Shown in pieces: positions 18,542 through 28,264 of a stretch of 64,000 nt of DNA (position 1 is its first letter; each line of letters begins with the position of its first letter). Below the pieces are notes generated by a model that saw only the letters and a list, made by a program, of their open reading frames with translations, was not told the DNA's origin and made no database searches. Source of the DNA: Maribacter sp. (lineage in GTDB: Bacteria > Bacteroidota > Bacteroidia > Flavobacteriales > Flavobacteriaceae); assembly GCA_020629415.1 (NCBI GenBank), contig JAHDDL010000010.1, forward strand, positions 38,719-102,718. Direction: 5' to 3'. The position numbers and the translations under genes were made by a program.

Positions 18542-19391
18542 TATCCTTGATTGCTTCATCTAATAATTCAGTTTCTAATTTGCGTAGGTAGTCCATTTTT
18601 CTACGACTTAATAAAACTTGTTCTATAGTAGGTTTAATAAAGGACAAAGGCGCAACGTCGTTAACATCTTTGGTTTCCTCTATTTTTCCCAAATATACCC
18701 CGATTGAATCCTCTAATTCAAAAAATTGTGAATTTTTTAAGTACTTATTGGCATTGTCAGCTGTTATTGGTGGTATTTCTTCAAATATTCTGGAATATCT
18801 AACCCAAATAGAATCATTAAAATTCAATTTGGTAAACTGTACACCTATGGAATCTAAATAGCGAACATCGTCGTTTTTAAATCTCTTAAGTCGTTTACCA
18901 ACTTCATCTTGATTTAAAAATCCTTTAGGAAGCGCAACAAAGCGAATTCTTGCAATCTGTTCTTTAAGTTTAAAGTTCTCTTTGGCATTTTCATAAAAAG
19001 CGTTCAATTGCTCATCCGTAATTACAGAATCTGTGGCCTGTGCAACCAATGCTTCTTTATAAACACTTGTATAAAGTTCCGTTCTGTAATCATCGACCAG
19101 GGCATTATACTCGGCCAATTTTTCTTCGGATAAATTTATTTTCGCCTTGGAAAGCAACAATTGTTTTGAGGCCCAATTGTTTATATAATTGACAGCAAAT
19201 GAAGCACTGTCCCCTTTGGTCATGTTTTCCGTAATTAACGGCGCCAGGTCATCTTCATACAAAAAAGACTCACCAACTCTAGCAATGACCCTTTTTTCCT
19301 CATCTTTCTTAAAAAGACCTTCACATGAGCTAAAAACAATTGTCAGTAACCCTATTATTGCAATAGGATAAATTTTACGCAGTAAAAACAT
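18510..19391 (-). CDS. PpiC/SurA-like foldase lipoprotein
   Basis: 293 residues from the ATG at 19391, chosen because the promoter's predicted transcription start (about 19407) excludes the longer frame open to 19508. The signal peptide ends in a lipobox (IVFSSC), so it is a periplasmic lipoprotein. The body resembles SurA/PrsA N-terminal chaperone helices (VINYINNWASKQLLLSKAKINLSEEK), and a canonical parvulin domain is not obvious. It heads a three-gene unit with a SurA-like PPIase and MoxR. A purely chaperone role without isomerase activity is plausible. Confidence 0.75.
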   Translation of the reverse strand: MFLLRKIYPIAIIGLLTIVFSSCEGLFKKDEEKRVIARVGESFLYEDDLAPLITENMTKGDSASFAVNYINNWASKQLLLSKAKINLSEEKLAEYNALVDDYRTELYTSVYKEALVAQATDSVITDEQLNAFYENAKENFKLKEQIARIRFVALPKGFLNQDEVGKRLKRFKNDDVRYLDSIGVQFTKLNFNDSIWVRYSRIFEEIPPITADNANKYLKNSQFFELEDSIGVYLGKIEETKDVNDVAPLSFIKPTIEQVLLSRRKMDYLRKLETELLDEAIKDNEFEVFENKK

Positions 19392-19413
19392 TGATTTCTT
19401 AAAAAACATCGAG

Positions 19414-19444
19414 CAAAAATAGTAATAACCACATCGTGTGCAAA
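19414..19444 (-). promoter_or_regulatory. Promoter of the PpiC-surA-moxR operon
   Basis: On the minus strand TTTG (19444-19441), a 19-nt spacer and TATTTTTG (19421-19414) match the Bacteroidota consensus TTTG-N19-TAnnTTTG perfectly. The predicted transcription start is about 16 nt before the chosen ATG at 19391. Confidence 0.85.
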
Positions 19445-19575
19445 TGCTTAATGATTTACTTAACACGTTTTTAGGGCTTACAATATATAACAAATAGCTA
19501 ATAATCAATTAAAATTAGCGTAGCGGTAAGCCGTCAACTCGTTTCTCAAACACTATATTGTGCCATTTTTTATGG

Positions 19576-19583
19576 TAAATTTG
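19576..19583 (+). promoter_or_regulatory. -7 element for the small gene at 19,615
   Basis: TAAATTTG matches TAnnTTTG exactly and lies 31 nt before the TTG start. A TTG at 19558-19560 could be the -33 element, but the 15-nt spacing is short. Confidence 0.45.
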
Positions 19584-19614
19584 TTACTTATATTTATAAC
19601 CTAATTATATCTTC

Positions 19615-19854
19615 TTGAACAGACAAATAAAACTTATATGGGACTTTAGAGGTCCTGCAGCTCTAAAAACTGCCGAACATCATGTCAAGCACTTAAACGA
19701 GTTTATAGCTTCTGAAAAAACTGCATTAAATATTACGGGTTTTAAAGAAATTAATGAAATGTACAGTATTGCTTTTATGGTTGTAGAAGAAAAAGAAATG
19801 ATTACGGTAAGGGATTTACTGAAACCGCATAGGGGTGAAGTCTACAACCCCTAA
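19615..19854 (+). CDS. Small conserved hypothetical protein
   Basis: 79 residues; I recognise no domain. The frame starts at a TTG and no alternative ATG occurs before residue 44, so TTG is likely the true start, supported by the promoter box just upstream. The protein is soluble, with IKLIWDFRGPAALKTAEHHVKHLNEFI at the N terminus and a mixed alpha/beta pattern ending in RDLLKPHRGEVYNP. The histidines and charge suggest a compact folded cytoplasmic protein. It lies 14 bp upstream of a beta-lactamase-like lipoprotein gene, probably in the same transcript. Confidence 0.75.
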   Translation: MNRQIKLIWDFRGPAALKTAEHHVKHLNEFIASEKTALNITGFKEINEMYSIAFMVVEEKEMITVRDLLKPHRGEVYNP

Positions 19855-19868
19855 AAATATATAATAAC

Positions 19869-20996
19869 ATGAAGCACTTTCTTCTTTTCATTTGTGGTGT
19901 TCTTCTAATTTCTTGCGCACAAGAAAAGCAGAATTTAAACTTTCTTGAAGTTGCCCTATCTTCAAATGACCCTAAAATAAAAAGGGTTATGGACAGCATA
20001 AATAGCTATGAAGTACAAATTATATATACACAGATCAATAGAAGAAATGATAGTATTTCATTTACCGATTATGAATTTCAGGTAAATGATAGTAGTTATT
20101 TTTACCCTGCGAGTACGGTTAAATTTCCCGTTGCCGTTTTAGCATTGGAAAAACTAAATTTAACGGACACTTTATCAATAAATACAAAATATTATATAGA
20201 AGGGGATACTATAGAAAGTACCGTAGCAATTGACATATCTAAAATTTTTGCGGTCAGTGACAATTTAGCGAACAACAGATTGATGGAGTTCTTAGGTTTT
20301 GAAGCCATTAATCAAAATTTAAAGGAGAAAGGCATTTCACCTCTAAGATTAAGCCATAGAGTGGGCTATCGTTCAGATGATTTAAGAACCAAACCATTAA
20401 TCATTTATCTTAACGACTCTACCACCGGAATTACGCAATCACTTTTAAACAAAACTCCAGAGCGTTTAAAACTTCTTAACGTGGAAAAAGGTATTGGGTA
20501 TTATGAAGGTGATGAACTTATAGAAGAAGCTTTTGATTTTAGTCAAAAAAACTATTATCCTATTACAACGCAACACAACCTTCTTAAAAGAGTACTATTT
20601 CCGCAAATGTTTAAAGAAGTTGAACGGTTTAATATTAGTGAAAAACAACGGGAACATTTGTTAAAAGCAATGCATACCACCCCTCAGCACATTGGCTATG
20701 ATCCAGCTACATATTATGATGGTTATTGTAAGTTTTTCATGTATGGCGATACTAAAAAAAATATACCGGAGTCTATAGAAATATATAATAAAGTAGGGTT
20801 TGCTTATGGAACGTTGACAGATTGCGCCTATATAAAGGACACTAAAAATAATATCGATTTTCTCTTAACGGCAACGATCTTGGTCAACAAGGATGGCATT
20901 TTTAATGATGATGCCTATGAGTATGATGAAATAGGAATTCCGTTTTTAGCTCAATTAGGTAGAGAAATCTATCAACAAGAATTGAATAGAAAATAA
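19869..20996 (+). CDS. Class A beta-lactamase-like serine hydrolase, lipoprotein
   Basis: 375 residues. A signal peptide with lipobox (LLISC, Cys16) is followed by a penicillin-recognising fold: Ser82-x-x-Lys85 (ASTVK), Ser130-Asp131-Asn132 (AVSDNLANN) and a KTG-like Lys-Val-Gly (NKVGFAYG). It is longer than a true class A beta-lactamase (about 265 residues for the mature domain), and the third motif is altered. A housekeeping DD-peptidase or esterase-like role in the periplasm is as likely as antibiotic hydrolysis. The ORF is preceded by a small conserved gene and followed by rluF 22 bp downstream. Confidence 0.82.
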   Translation: MKHFLLFICGVLLISCAQEKQNLNFLEVALSSNDPKIKRVMDSINSYEVQIIYTQINRRNDSISFTDYEFQVNDSSYFYPASTVKFPVAVLALEKLNLTDTLSINTKYYIEGDTIESTVAIDISKIFAVSDNLANNRLMEFLGFEAINQNLKEKGISPLRLSHRVGYRSDDLRTKPLIIYLNDSTTGITQSLLNKTPERLKLLNVEKGIGYYEGDELIEEAFDFSQKNYYPITTQHNLLKRVLFPQMFKEVERFNISEKQREHLLKAMHTTPQHIGYDPATYYDGYCKFFMYGDTKKNIPESIEIYNKVGFAYGTLTDCAYIKDTKNNIDFLLTATILVNKDGIFNDDAYEYDEIGIPFLAQLGREIYQQELNRK

Positions 20997-21018
20997 TAAA
21001 AATACAGCAAAGCTGAAT

Positions 21019-21762
21019 ATGCAAGACAACACTCAAAAGACAAGGATCAACAAATATCTTAGCGAAGCAGGATATTGCTCGCGTAGGGCTGCTGATAAAC
21101 TTATTGAACAGGGCAGAGTTACCATTAATGGAGAAGTACCGGAAATGGGCACTAAAATTTCAATTGGCGATGTGGTAAAGGTGGATGGAGAACTTATCAA
21201 AGCCCCTAAAGGTAAATCAACCTATTTGGCATTCAACAAACCTGTGGGTATTGTTTGCACCACGGACACCGGTGTTGAAAAAGACAACATTATTGATTTT
21301 ATTAATTACCCAAAAAGGATTTTCCCCATCGGCAGATTGGACAAACCCAGTGAAGGGCTTATATTTTTAACCGATGATGGCGACATTGTAAATAAGATAT
21401 TACGCGCCCGAAACAACCATGAAAAAGAATACCTGGTAACGGTAGATAAACCTATCACCATTGATTTTTTAAATAGAATGCGTAAAGGAATTCCTATTCT
21501 TGACCAAGTAACACGGGAGTGTGAAGTTTTTGAAGTAAGTACCTATCAATTTAGAATAATACTTACACAAGGTCTGAACAGACAAATTCGTAGAATGTGC
21601 GAGTATCTAGACTATAGGGTAAAGAAATTGAAGCGCATTAGAATTATGAACGTACAATTGGATGTACCTGTAGGAAAATGGCGAGACCTTACAGAAGAAG
21701 AACTAAAGGAAATCAATAGATTGGTAAGTACTTCATCAAAAACATTTGATGGCAAGAAATAA
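21019..21762 (+). CDS. rluF: 23S rRNA pseudouridine synthase RluF
   Basis: 247 residues. An N-terminal S4 RNA-binding domain ([23 protein letters not shown], about residues 10-65) precedes a RsuA/RluF-type pseudouridine synthase domain with the catalytic Asp108 in [14 protein letters not shown] and the closing [23 protein letters not shown]. The SEGL sequence after the catalytic Asp and overall layout fit RluF, which modifies U2604 of 23S rRNA; RluB/RluE relatives usually have STGL. It is a cytoplasmic RNA-modifying enzyme with no other RNA genes near it. Confidence 0.88.
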   Translation: MQDNTQKTRINKYLSEAGYCSRRAADKLIEQGRVTINGEVPEMGTKISIGDVVKVDGELIKAPKGKSTYLAFNKPVGIVCTTDTGVEKDNIIDFINYPKRIFPIGRLDKPSEGLIFLTDDGDIVNKILRARNNHEKEYLVTVDKPITIDFLNRMRKGIPILDQVTRECEVFEVSTYQFRIILTQGLNRQIRRMCEYLDYRVKKLKRIRIMNVQLDVPVGKWRDLTEEELKEINRLVSTSSKTFDGKK

Positions 21763-21858
21763 AATTATATTACGATAACAACCACAACGATAAGGATTTA
21801 ACAAAATTGATTACATAAAATTCGTTTTTAATCATTATCTTAAAAGAAAAGCTAGGTT

Positions 21859-23169
21859 ATGTCACAAAAGAACAATTTCTCAACAAGGCTCCATACTGTA
21901 AAGTATGTTTTCTTATTGTTATTTTCAATAGGAACAGTAACCAACACTATGTTGGCACAAACAGTTGATTATACGGAATATACCGGTGAAGTTTTAGATA
22001 CCGATAGTAAAAAACCTTTAATCTTCGCTACCCTAACAGTAGAAAATACTAATGTCTCCACAATTACCAATTCTGAAGGACAATTTTCGTTGAAAGTGCC
22101 AAAGGAATATACCGAGAACAATGTAACAATTGCATTTTTAGGATACAAAACAAAGCAGATCGCTATATCGGAACTAGACGAAGAGAAGAACAAAATCTAT
22201 ATGACGGAATTTGCCATGGCCTTGTCCGAAGCGCGAATAGATGCCCCTAATGATGCTGAAAAATTAGTTTTTGAAACTTTGAACAGAAAAGGTGATAATT
22301 ACTTAGATGAAAGTACTGTAATGACTGCCTTTTACAGAGAGACCATAAAAAAAAGAAGAACAAACGTAAGCCTGTCCGAAGCGGTAGTAAATATTTACAA
22401 AACACCCTATTCTTCTAAAAAGACCGATGCACTTGAACTGTACAAAGCACGCAAAAGCACTGATTATACCAAGTTAGATACCGTTGCCCTAAAACTTCAA
22501 GGTGGTCCGTTCAATACCTTATTTGTAGATATGGTAAAATACCCTGACTACATCTTTACCCCGGAAACTTTGGCGTACTACGACTTTTCATTTGACACAT
22601 CTACCCGCGTAAACGACCAATTGATATATGTTATAGAATTCAAGCAAAAGCCAGAAATTATCGATCCATTATATAATGGTAAACTATACATAGATGCCGA
22701 GAATAAAATTTTGACTCGAGCCATTTACTCTTTAAATATTACCGATAAGAGGTTGGCATCACAAATGTTCGTTAGAAAAAAGCCAAGAAATGCCGAAGTA
22801 TGGCCAACAGAAGTATCTTATCGTGTAGATTACAGAGAAAAAAATGGTAAATGGTATTACGGCTACAGTAATGTGTTATTAGAGTTCAAAATTGATTGGG
22901 ACAAACGCTTGTTCAATTCAATTTACAGCATGAACTGCGAAATGGCAATTACGGATTGGGAAAGAAACACCAATGAAAGCTACCCTAAATATAAGGACAG
23001 AATGAAATCTTCTATAATATTAAGTGATGAAGCCATTGGTTTTGCAGACCCGGATTTTTGGGGCGAATACAATATCATAGAACCTGAAAAATCTATTGAA
23101 TCCGCTATTAAAAAAATACAAAGACAATTACGGAAGAATAAATCTACAAGCGGTGCAACTGCACGCTAA
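21859..23169 (+). CDS. Exported CarboxypepD_reg-like domain protein
   Basis: 436 residues. The signal peptide (VFLLLFSIGTVTNTMLAQ, end about residue 34) is followed by a beta-sandwich CarboxypepD_reg-like domain (about 38-110: YTGEVLDTDSKKPLIFATLTVENT, then GQFSLKVP and FLGYKTKQI). The rest resembles the large flavobacterial family of periplasmic or outer-membrane-associated proteins often seen beside TonB-dependent systems. No plug or barrel follows here. Function is unknown; the family is common in Bacteroidota. A strong terminator lies just downstream. Confidence 0.8.
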   Translation: MSQKNNFSTRLHTVKYVFLLLFSIGTVTNTMLAQTVDYTEYTGEVLDTDSKKPLIFATLTVENTNVSTITNSEGQFSLKVPKEYTENNVTIAFLGYKTKQIAISELDEEKNKIYMTEFAMALSEARIDAPNDAEKLVFETLNRKGDNYLDESTVMTAFYRETIKKRRTNVSLSEAVVNIYKTPYSSKKTDALELYKARKSTDYTKLDTVALKLQGGPFNTLFVDMVKYPDYIFTPETLAYYDFSFDTSTRVNDQLIYVIEFKQKPEIIDPLYNGKLYIDAENKILTRAIYSLNITDKRLASQMFVRKKPRNAEVWPTEVSYRVDYREKNGKWYYGYSNVLLEFKIDWDKRLFNSIYSMNCEMAITDWERNTNESYPKYKDRMKSSIILSDEAIGFADPDFWGEYNIIEPEKSIESAIKKIQRQLRKNKSTSGATAR

Positions 23170-23186
23170 TAAAAATTACATAAATT

Positions 23187-23233
23187 AAAAAAATCCCTTT
23201 TACTTCTATCTAAAGAAGCAAAAGGGATTTTTG
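23187..23233. terminator. Bidirectional rho-independent terminator
   Basis: A long interrupted hairpin: AAAAATCCCTTTT-x-CTTCT pairs with AGAAG-x-AAAAGGGATTTTT, with T-runs on either strand. It separates the convergent CarboxypepD_reg-like gene (plus) and fasciclin gene (minus) and probably serves both. Confidence 0.88.
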
Positions 23234-23252
23234 TACTAGAGAATTCTAATTT

Positions 23253-23765
23253 CTATAATGGCATTACTACAGTATCAATGGCGTGAACGACACCATTACT
23301 TGCTGCTACATCTGCAATAATTACAGTTGCCATATTCCCTTTTTCATCCTTTAACATTACATTCTCATCGGCTAGCGTTAATGTAATCATACCTCCTTGT
23401 ACGGTTTTTACAGAAAACGCACCATCATTTTTGTTGATAGCATCTATAACATCTGCAGCCATATATTTACCTGCAACTACATGGTACGTTAAAATACCAG
23501 TTAGTGCATCTTTACTTTCCGGCTTTAGCAATGTATCTACGGTACCAGCTGGCAATGCTTCAAAAGCGCTATTCACAGGGGCAAAAACTGTAAATGGACC
23601 TTCACTACTTAAAGTCTCTACCAAATTGGCAGCTTTAACTGCAGCTACCAAAGTAGTAAAATTGTCATTTCCGGCAGCAACGTCAACAATAGTTTCTGAT
23701 TGTGCCGAAACATTTGTAACAAATAATGCAATAGCACTTAACAATGTAATTTTCAAAATTTTCAT
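23253..23765 (-). CDS. Secreted fasciclin (FAS1) domain protein
   Basis: 170 residues: a signal peptide (LLSAIALFVTNVSAQ) and one complete FAS1 domain. Its H1 box is FTVFAPVNSAFEALPAGTVDTLL, with YHVVAGKYMA and the closing NGVVHAIDTVVMPL. FAS1 proteins mediate adhesion or matrix contacts; in marine flavobacteria they are often abundant, periplasmic or surface-exposed. No second domain or anchor is visible, so it should be a soluble exported protein. Single-gene unit with a terminator on its 3' side. Confidence 0.93.
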   Translation of the reverse strand: MKILKITLLSAIALFVTNVSAQSETIVDVAAGNDNFTTLVAAVKAANLVETLSSEGPFTVFAPVNSAFEALPAGTVDTLLKPESKDALTGILTYHVVAGKYMAADVIDAINKNDGAFSVKTVQGGMITLTLADENVMLKDEKGNMATVIIADVAASNGVVHAIDTVVMPL

Positions 23766-23977
23766 AGTTCTTTTTTTTAGATTTCCGTAAATGTATAACG
23801 GAACTACTAGTAATAGTCTTAAATTTTGTTTAAAGTTTTAATAAAAATATTAAACAATTTATAAAAACCTGATTACAAAACTATTAACTACATTAAATAA
23901 AACTCATTGCATACTATAAACATTAACCCGACCCGAGCACGACGGTCATTAAATCTTTATTCAGATAATATTTGGCA

Positions 23978-24018
23978 AAAAAAAATCCATTAACCAAACT
24001 AAATTGGGTAATGGATTT
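23978..24018 (-). terminator. Rho-independent terminator of recQ
   Basis: AAATCCATTA (23983-23992) pairs with TAATGGATTT (24009-24018); on the minus strand the stem is followed by a long T-run. It begins 25 bp past the recQ stop. Confidence 0.88.
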
Positions 24019-24042
24019 AAATCTACTTTGAGTTAAGAACTG

Positions 24043-26253
24043 TTAATTTGCTACCTCACTAATAAATTTTAGACGGTATAAACGTAATTCTTCTTCCTCG
24101 TACTCACCATCAAACTCGGTCATGGCGTCTTCAAGGTTATCACTATCGGCCTCTAAGAAATAATCGTGTATTTCTTCTTGTTGATCTTCGTCTAAAATCT
24201 CATCGATCCAATAATTAAGATTCAACTTTGTACCACTGTATACTATTTGTTCCATTTCTTTGATAAGATCAGGTATTTCCAATCCTTTTGCAGATGCAAT
24301 ATCAGACAACGGTAATTTCCTATCTACATTCTGTATTACATATAGCTTTAAAGCAGAGTTGGCACCCGTACTTTTAACTACAAGATCATCTGGTCTAATT
24401 ATTTCATTTTCCTCAACGTAATTTTTAATAAATGCTACAAAGGGTTTACCGTATTTTTTTGCCTTACCCTCACCTACTCCATGAACATTCAACATTTCCT
24501 CATGCGAGATAGGATATTTTAATGCCATATCTTCTAATGAAGGATCCTGAAAGACTACAAAAGGGGGTACACCTATTTTCTTGGCCTGTGCCTTTCGTAA
24601 ATCTTTTAATTGCTTTAACAATTTCTCATCTGCAATTCCTCCAGATTTAGCGGCACCAACAATAGCATTATCATTTTCCGCATTATAGACATGATCTTTG
24701 GTCATCATGAACGATGAAGGTTTCTTTAAAAACTCCTTACCACTATCGGTTACATGAAGTACGCCGTATTGTTCAATTTCTTTTCTAAGAAGACCGGCAA
24801 CCAAGGTTTGACGAATAAGTGCCATCCAATAACTTTTATCTTTATCGGAACCAATACCAAAAAACTCCTTTTCATTGGTTTTATGAGATGAAATTATTGC
24901 ATTGGTCTTTCCTCTAAGGGTATTTACAATTTCTTTGGACTTAAACTTTTCACTAGTTCCGGTCACCACCTTTAGTAACTTTTCAACGTTGTCCTTGGCT
25001 TCTTCTTTCTCTTTTGGATTTCGGGTGTTGTCATCCATATCTGCTCCTTCACCATTAACCTCGTCAAATTCCTCACCAAAATAATGAAGCATAAACTTAC
25101 GCCTGGACATTGAGGTTTCTGCATAGGCTACAACTTCTTGCAACAGCGCATTTCCTATCTCTTGTTCTGCCACTGGTTTACCGGACATGAACTTCTCAAG
25201 CTTCTCTATATCCTTATATGAATAATATGCCAAACAATGACCTTCGCCACCATCACGGCCTGCCCTACCCGTTTCTTGGTAATAACTTTCTATACTTTTA
25301 GGAATATCATGATGTATAACAAAACGCACATCTGGCTTGTCTATACCCATACCAAAAGCAATAGTGGCCACAACCACGTCTACATCTTCCATCAAGAACA
25401 TGTCTTGATATTTTGATCTGGTCTTAGCGTCAAAACCGGCGTGATACGGCACGGCACTTACGCCATTTACCTGTAAAACCTGAGCCAATTCTTCTACTTT
25501 TTTTCGGCTTAAACAATATATAATACCAGATTTGCCTGAATTTTGTTTTACAAAACGGATGATATCCGCCTCAATATTCTCGGTTTTGGTACGTACCTCA
25601 TAAAACAAATTGGGTCTATTGAAAGATGCCTTGAACAAAGTGGCTCCACCAATTCCTAAATTCTTTATGATATCTTCCTGCACTTTAGGCGTAGCCGTAG
25701 CGGTAAGTCCTATAATAGGAATATTATCGCCCAAACGTTCAACAATAGATTTTAGGTTTCTATATTCAGGTCTAAAATCATGACCCCATTCAGAGATACA
25801 GTGCGCTTCGTCTACCGCTACAAAAGAAATAGTAACCGAACGTAAAAACTCTACATTCTCTTCTTTTGTCAATGACTCAGGAGCAACATATAAAAGTTTG
25901 GTAACACCATTGGTGATATCTTGCTTTACCTGTTTTATTTCCCCTTTGTTCAATGATGAGTTAAGCACATGTGCTATTCCGTTCTCAGAAGATACACCAC
26001 GTATGGCATCTACTTGATTCTTCATTAAAGCAATAAGTGGAGATACAATAATAGCGGTACCTTCTTGCATTAACGCAGGTAATTGGTAGCACATAGATTT
26101 ACCACCACCAGTTGGCATAATTACAAACGTATTATTCTGCTTTAAAACATTTTTAATTACCTCTTCTTGAAGTCCTTTAAACTGAGAAAACCCAAAATAT
26201 TTTTTTAATGAGGAATGTAAATCGATATTGTCAAATTCTTTACTGTCTGTCAC
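24043..26253 (-). CDS. recQ: ATP-dependent DNA helicase RecQ
   Basis: 736-residue superfamily 2 helicase. Walker A GGGKSMCYQLP, motif II DEAHCISEWGHDFRPEY (which includes the RecQ-specific aromatic loop), motif III TATAT and motif VI GRAGRDG are present. A winged-helix RQC region follows (about 380-520) and then an HRDC domain (LRKAQAKKIGVPPFVVFQDPSL, about 560-640). The zinc-binding cysteines expected before RQC are not evident: the region reads KFMLHYFGEEFDEVNGE rather than holding Cys pairs. It unwinds DNA in RecF-type repair and fork rescue. An acidic C-terminal tail of about 100 residues follows HRDC. Confidence 0.95.
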   Translation of the reverse strand: MTDSKEFDNIDLHSSLKKYFGFSQFKGLQEEVIKNVLKQNNTFVIMPTGGGKSMCYQLPALMQEGTAIIVSPLIALMKNQVDAIRGVSSENGIAHVLNSSLNKGEIKQVKQDITNGVTKLLYVAPESLTKEENVEFLRSVTISFVAVDEAHCISEWGHDFRPEYRNLKSIVERLGDNIPIIGLTATATPKVQEDIIKNLGIGGATLFKASFNRPNLFYEVRTKTENIEADIIRFVKQNSGKSGIIYCLSRKKVEELAQVLQVNGVSAVPYHAGFDAKTRSKYQDMFLMEDVDVVVATIAFGMGIDKPDVRFVIHHDIPKSIESYYQETGRAGRDGGEGHCLAYYSYKDIEKLEKFMSGKPVAEQEIGNALLQEVVAYAETSMSRRKFMLHYFGEEFDEVNGEGADMDDNTRNPKEKEEAKDNVEKLLKVVTGTSEKFKSKEIVNTLRGKTNAIISSHKTNEKEFFGIGSDKDKSYWMALIRQTLVAGLLRKEIEQYGVLHVTDSGKEFLKKPSSFMMTKDHVYNAENDNAIVGAAKSGGIADEKLLKQLKDLRKAQAKKIGVPPFVVFQDPSLEDMALKYPISHEEMLNVHGVGEGKAKKYGKPFVAFIKNYVEENEIIRPDDLVVKSTGANSALKLYVIQNVDRKLPLSDIASAKGLEIPDLIKEMEQIVYSGTKLNLNYWIDEILDEDQQEEIHDYFLEADSDNLEDAMTEFDGEYEEEELRLYRLKFISEVAN

Positions 26254-26374
26254 ATTTTACATTTAAGGGGACACTACTTACTTTAAAATTTTATAAGCGA
26301 ACAAAATTACAAATTACCAAGCTAGGCGTTTCTAAATTATTATGCGATAATCGGCATTTAAAATTAAGTTTGTT

Positions 26375-26382
26375 TAATTTTG
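26375..26382 (+). promoter_or_regulatory. -7 element for kdsD
   Basis: TAATTTTG matches TAnnTTTG exactly. Transcription from about 26389 rules out the long upstream frame for kdsD and supports a TTG start at 26427 or 26439. Confidence 0.6.
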
Positions 26383-26426
26383 TCATCTTAAAGATAATAC
26401 ATTCTTTTAGGAATACAATCCATAAT

Positions 26427-27404
26427 TTGAATAATAGATTGATTGCAACGGACACCATTATTGGCTTAGCGAAAAAAACCATTGAAACTGAGCGTGATGC
26501 TATAGCACAACTTTCATCTCTTTTGACCGACGATTTTGCCAGTATCGTAAACTGCATTATCCAGGCAAGAGGCCGTGTTATAATCTCTGGTATTGGCAAG
26601 AGTGCCATCATTGCCACTAAAATTGTTGCTACCTTGAATTCTACAGGTACACCCGCAATTTTTATGCATGCGGGCGACGCCATTCATGGAGATTTGGGAA
26701 CCGTACAGGACAATGACGTGGTCATCTGCATTTCTAACAGTGGAAATACGCCCGAAATCAAGATGTTGGTACCGCTCATAAAAAGAGGTACAAACAAATT
26801 AATTGCAATGACCGGTAATACCGATTCTTTTTTAGCAAAGCAGGCAGACTATATTTTAAATACCCATGTAGAAAAAGAGGCTTGCCCAAATGGTTTGGCT
26901 CCTACAACAAGTACTACCGCACAATTGGTTATGGGAGATGCCTTGGCCATTGTTCTACTGGAAATTAAAGGGTTTACCAGTTCTGACTTTGCAAAATATC
27001 ACCCTGGCGGGTCATTGGGAAAAAGGCTTTATCTAAGAGTTTCTGACCTTGTAAGCAAAAACCAAGTACCAAGCGTACAACAAGACGAAGAGGTCAAAAA
27101 GGTTATTGTTGAAATTTCTAAAAAAATGTTAGGGGTCACTGCCGTACTTAACGGAGAAAAAGTTGTTGGTATCGTTACCGATGGCGATATTAGGCGAATG
27201 CTAAACAAGCATGATAATATAAAAGGATTGACCGCCAAAGATATCATGACTACCAACCCAAAAACAATAGCTGCAAATACATTGGCCATAAAAGCTTTAG
27301 AACATATGCAGAAAAAGGGTATCTCACAACTGTTGGCCATGGATAACGACACATACGTTGGTGTTATTCATTTACATAATTTAATAAACGAAGGTATTTT
27401 ATAA
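26427..27404 (+). CDS. kdsD: D-arabinose 5-phosphate isomerase (KdsD/KpsF/GutQ family)
   Basis: 325 residues from a TTG at 26427, close to the 328 of E. coli KdsD; the frame is open to 26208 but that part overlaps recQ and precedes the promoter. An SIS domain (SGIGKSAIIATKIVATLNSTG, HAGDAIHGDLG, CISNSGNTPE) is followed by two CBS domains (about residues 200-325). It converts ribulose 5-phosphate to arabinose 5-phosphate for Kdo synthesis and so for LPS core. The downstream tatC start overlaps its stop by 1 bp (TAATG). lptB, another LPS gene, is three genes away. A second possible TTG is at 26439. Confidence 0.9.
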   Translation: MNNRLIATDTIIGLAKKTIETERDAIAQLSSLLTDDFASIVNCIIQARGRVIISGIGKSAIIATKIVATLNSTGTPAIFMHAGDAIHGDLGTVQDNDVVICISNSGNTPEIKMLVPLIKRGTNKLIAMTGNTDSFLAKQADYILNTHVEKEACPNGLAPTTSTTAQLVMGDALAIVLLEIKGFTSSDFAKYHPGGSLGKRLYLRVSDLVSKNQVPSVQQDEEVKKVIVEISKKMLGVTAVLNGEKVVGIVTDGDIRRMLNKHDNIKGLTAKDIMTTNPKTIAANTLAIKALEHMQKKGISQLLAMDNDTYVGVIHLHNLINEGIL

Positions 27405-28264
27405 TGAGTTCCAAAGCTACCACGCCACCAAACGAAATGTCGTTTCTTGACCATTTAGAAGAATTGAGATGGCATTTAATACGATCAGTTTTGGCAGTTG
27501 TCATTATTGGTAGTGTTGCCTTTTTAATGAAAGATTTCATTTTTGACACGGTTATTTTCGGACCTAAAAAAATGGATTTCCCCACCTACAAATTATTTTG
27601 TGATATCGCAACGTATTTTGGATTCGACTCGGCTTTTTGTGCTGATAAACTTCCATTTACCATACAAAGTAGATTAATGTCCGGGCAATTTTCCGCACAT
27701 ATTTGGACATCGATCTGGGCCGGTTTCATTATTGGCTTTCCTTATGTTCTTTATGAAATGTGGAAATTCATTAGTCCGGGACTTTACGAAAAAGAACGAA
27801 GAAATTCTAGAGGCTTTATTTTCATAGCATCTTTCTTATTTTTTCTAGGTGTATTGTTCGGGTACTATGTGGTATCTCCGTTATCCATTAACTTTTTAGG
27901 AACCTACCAAGTAAGTTCAGAGGTTACCAATGAATTTGACCTTGCCTCTTACATATCTACCGTTAGAGCATCTGTAATTGCCTGTGGTGTTTTGTTTGAA
28001 CTACCTATCATTATTTTCTTTTTGACCAAAATTGGCCTGGTAACCCCAGAAATAATGAGAAAATACAGGAAAATAGCATTGGTGGTCGTATTGATCTTAT
28101 CTGCCGTAATAACTCCGCCAGATGTTGCCAGCCAAATTATAGTGGCCATACCGGTATTGATCTTATATCAAGTAAGTATCTATATTTCTGCTATGGTATT
28201 GAGAAAAGAAAGAAGAAAAGCTGAAAAAGAAAAAAAAGCAAATAGAAATGTCAAATCAAATTGA
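27404..28264 (+). CDS. tatC: Twin-arginine translocase subunit TatC
   Basis: 286-residue inner-membrane protein with six predicted transmembrane segments. It has the TatC signatures MSFLDHLEELRWHL near the N terminus (the conserved cytosolic Glu segment), FIGFPYVLYEMWKFISPGLYEKERR, and FELPIIIFFLTKIGLVTP. It recognises RR signal peptides of folded substrates. It overlaps kdsD by 1 bp and the following gene by 17 bp. Neither tatA nor tatB lies here. A likely substrate, the PhoD-like phosphatase at 31,685-33,382, is encoded nearby. Confidence 0.95.
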   Translation: MSSKATTPPNEMSFLDHLEELRWHLIRSVLAVVIIGSVAFLMKDFIFDTVIFGPKKMDFPTYKLFCDIATYFGFDSAFCADKLPFTIQSRLMSGQFSAHIWTSIWAGFIIGFPYVLYEMWKFISPGLYEKERRNSRGFIFIASFLFFLGVLFGYYVVSPLSINFLGTYQVSSEVTNEFDLASYISTVRASVIACGVLFELPIIIFFLTKIGLVTPEIMRKYRKIALVVVLILSAVITPPDVASQIIVAIPVLILYQVSIYISAMVLRKERRKAEKEKKANRNVKSN

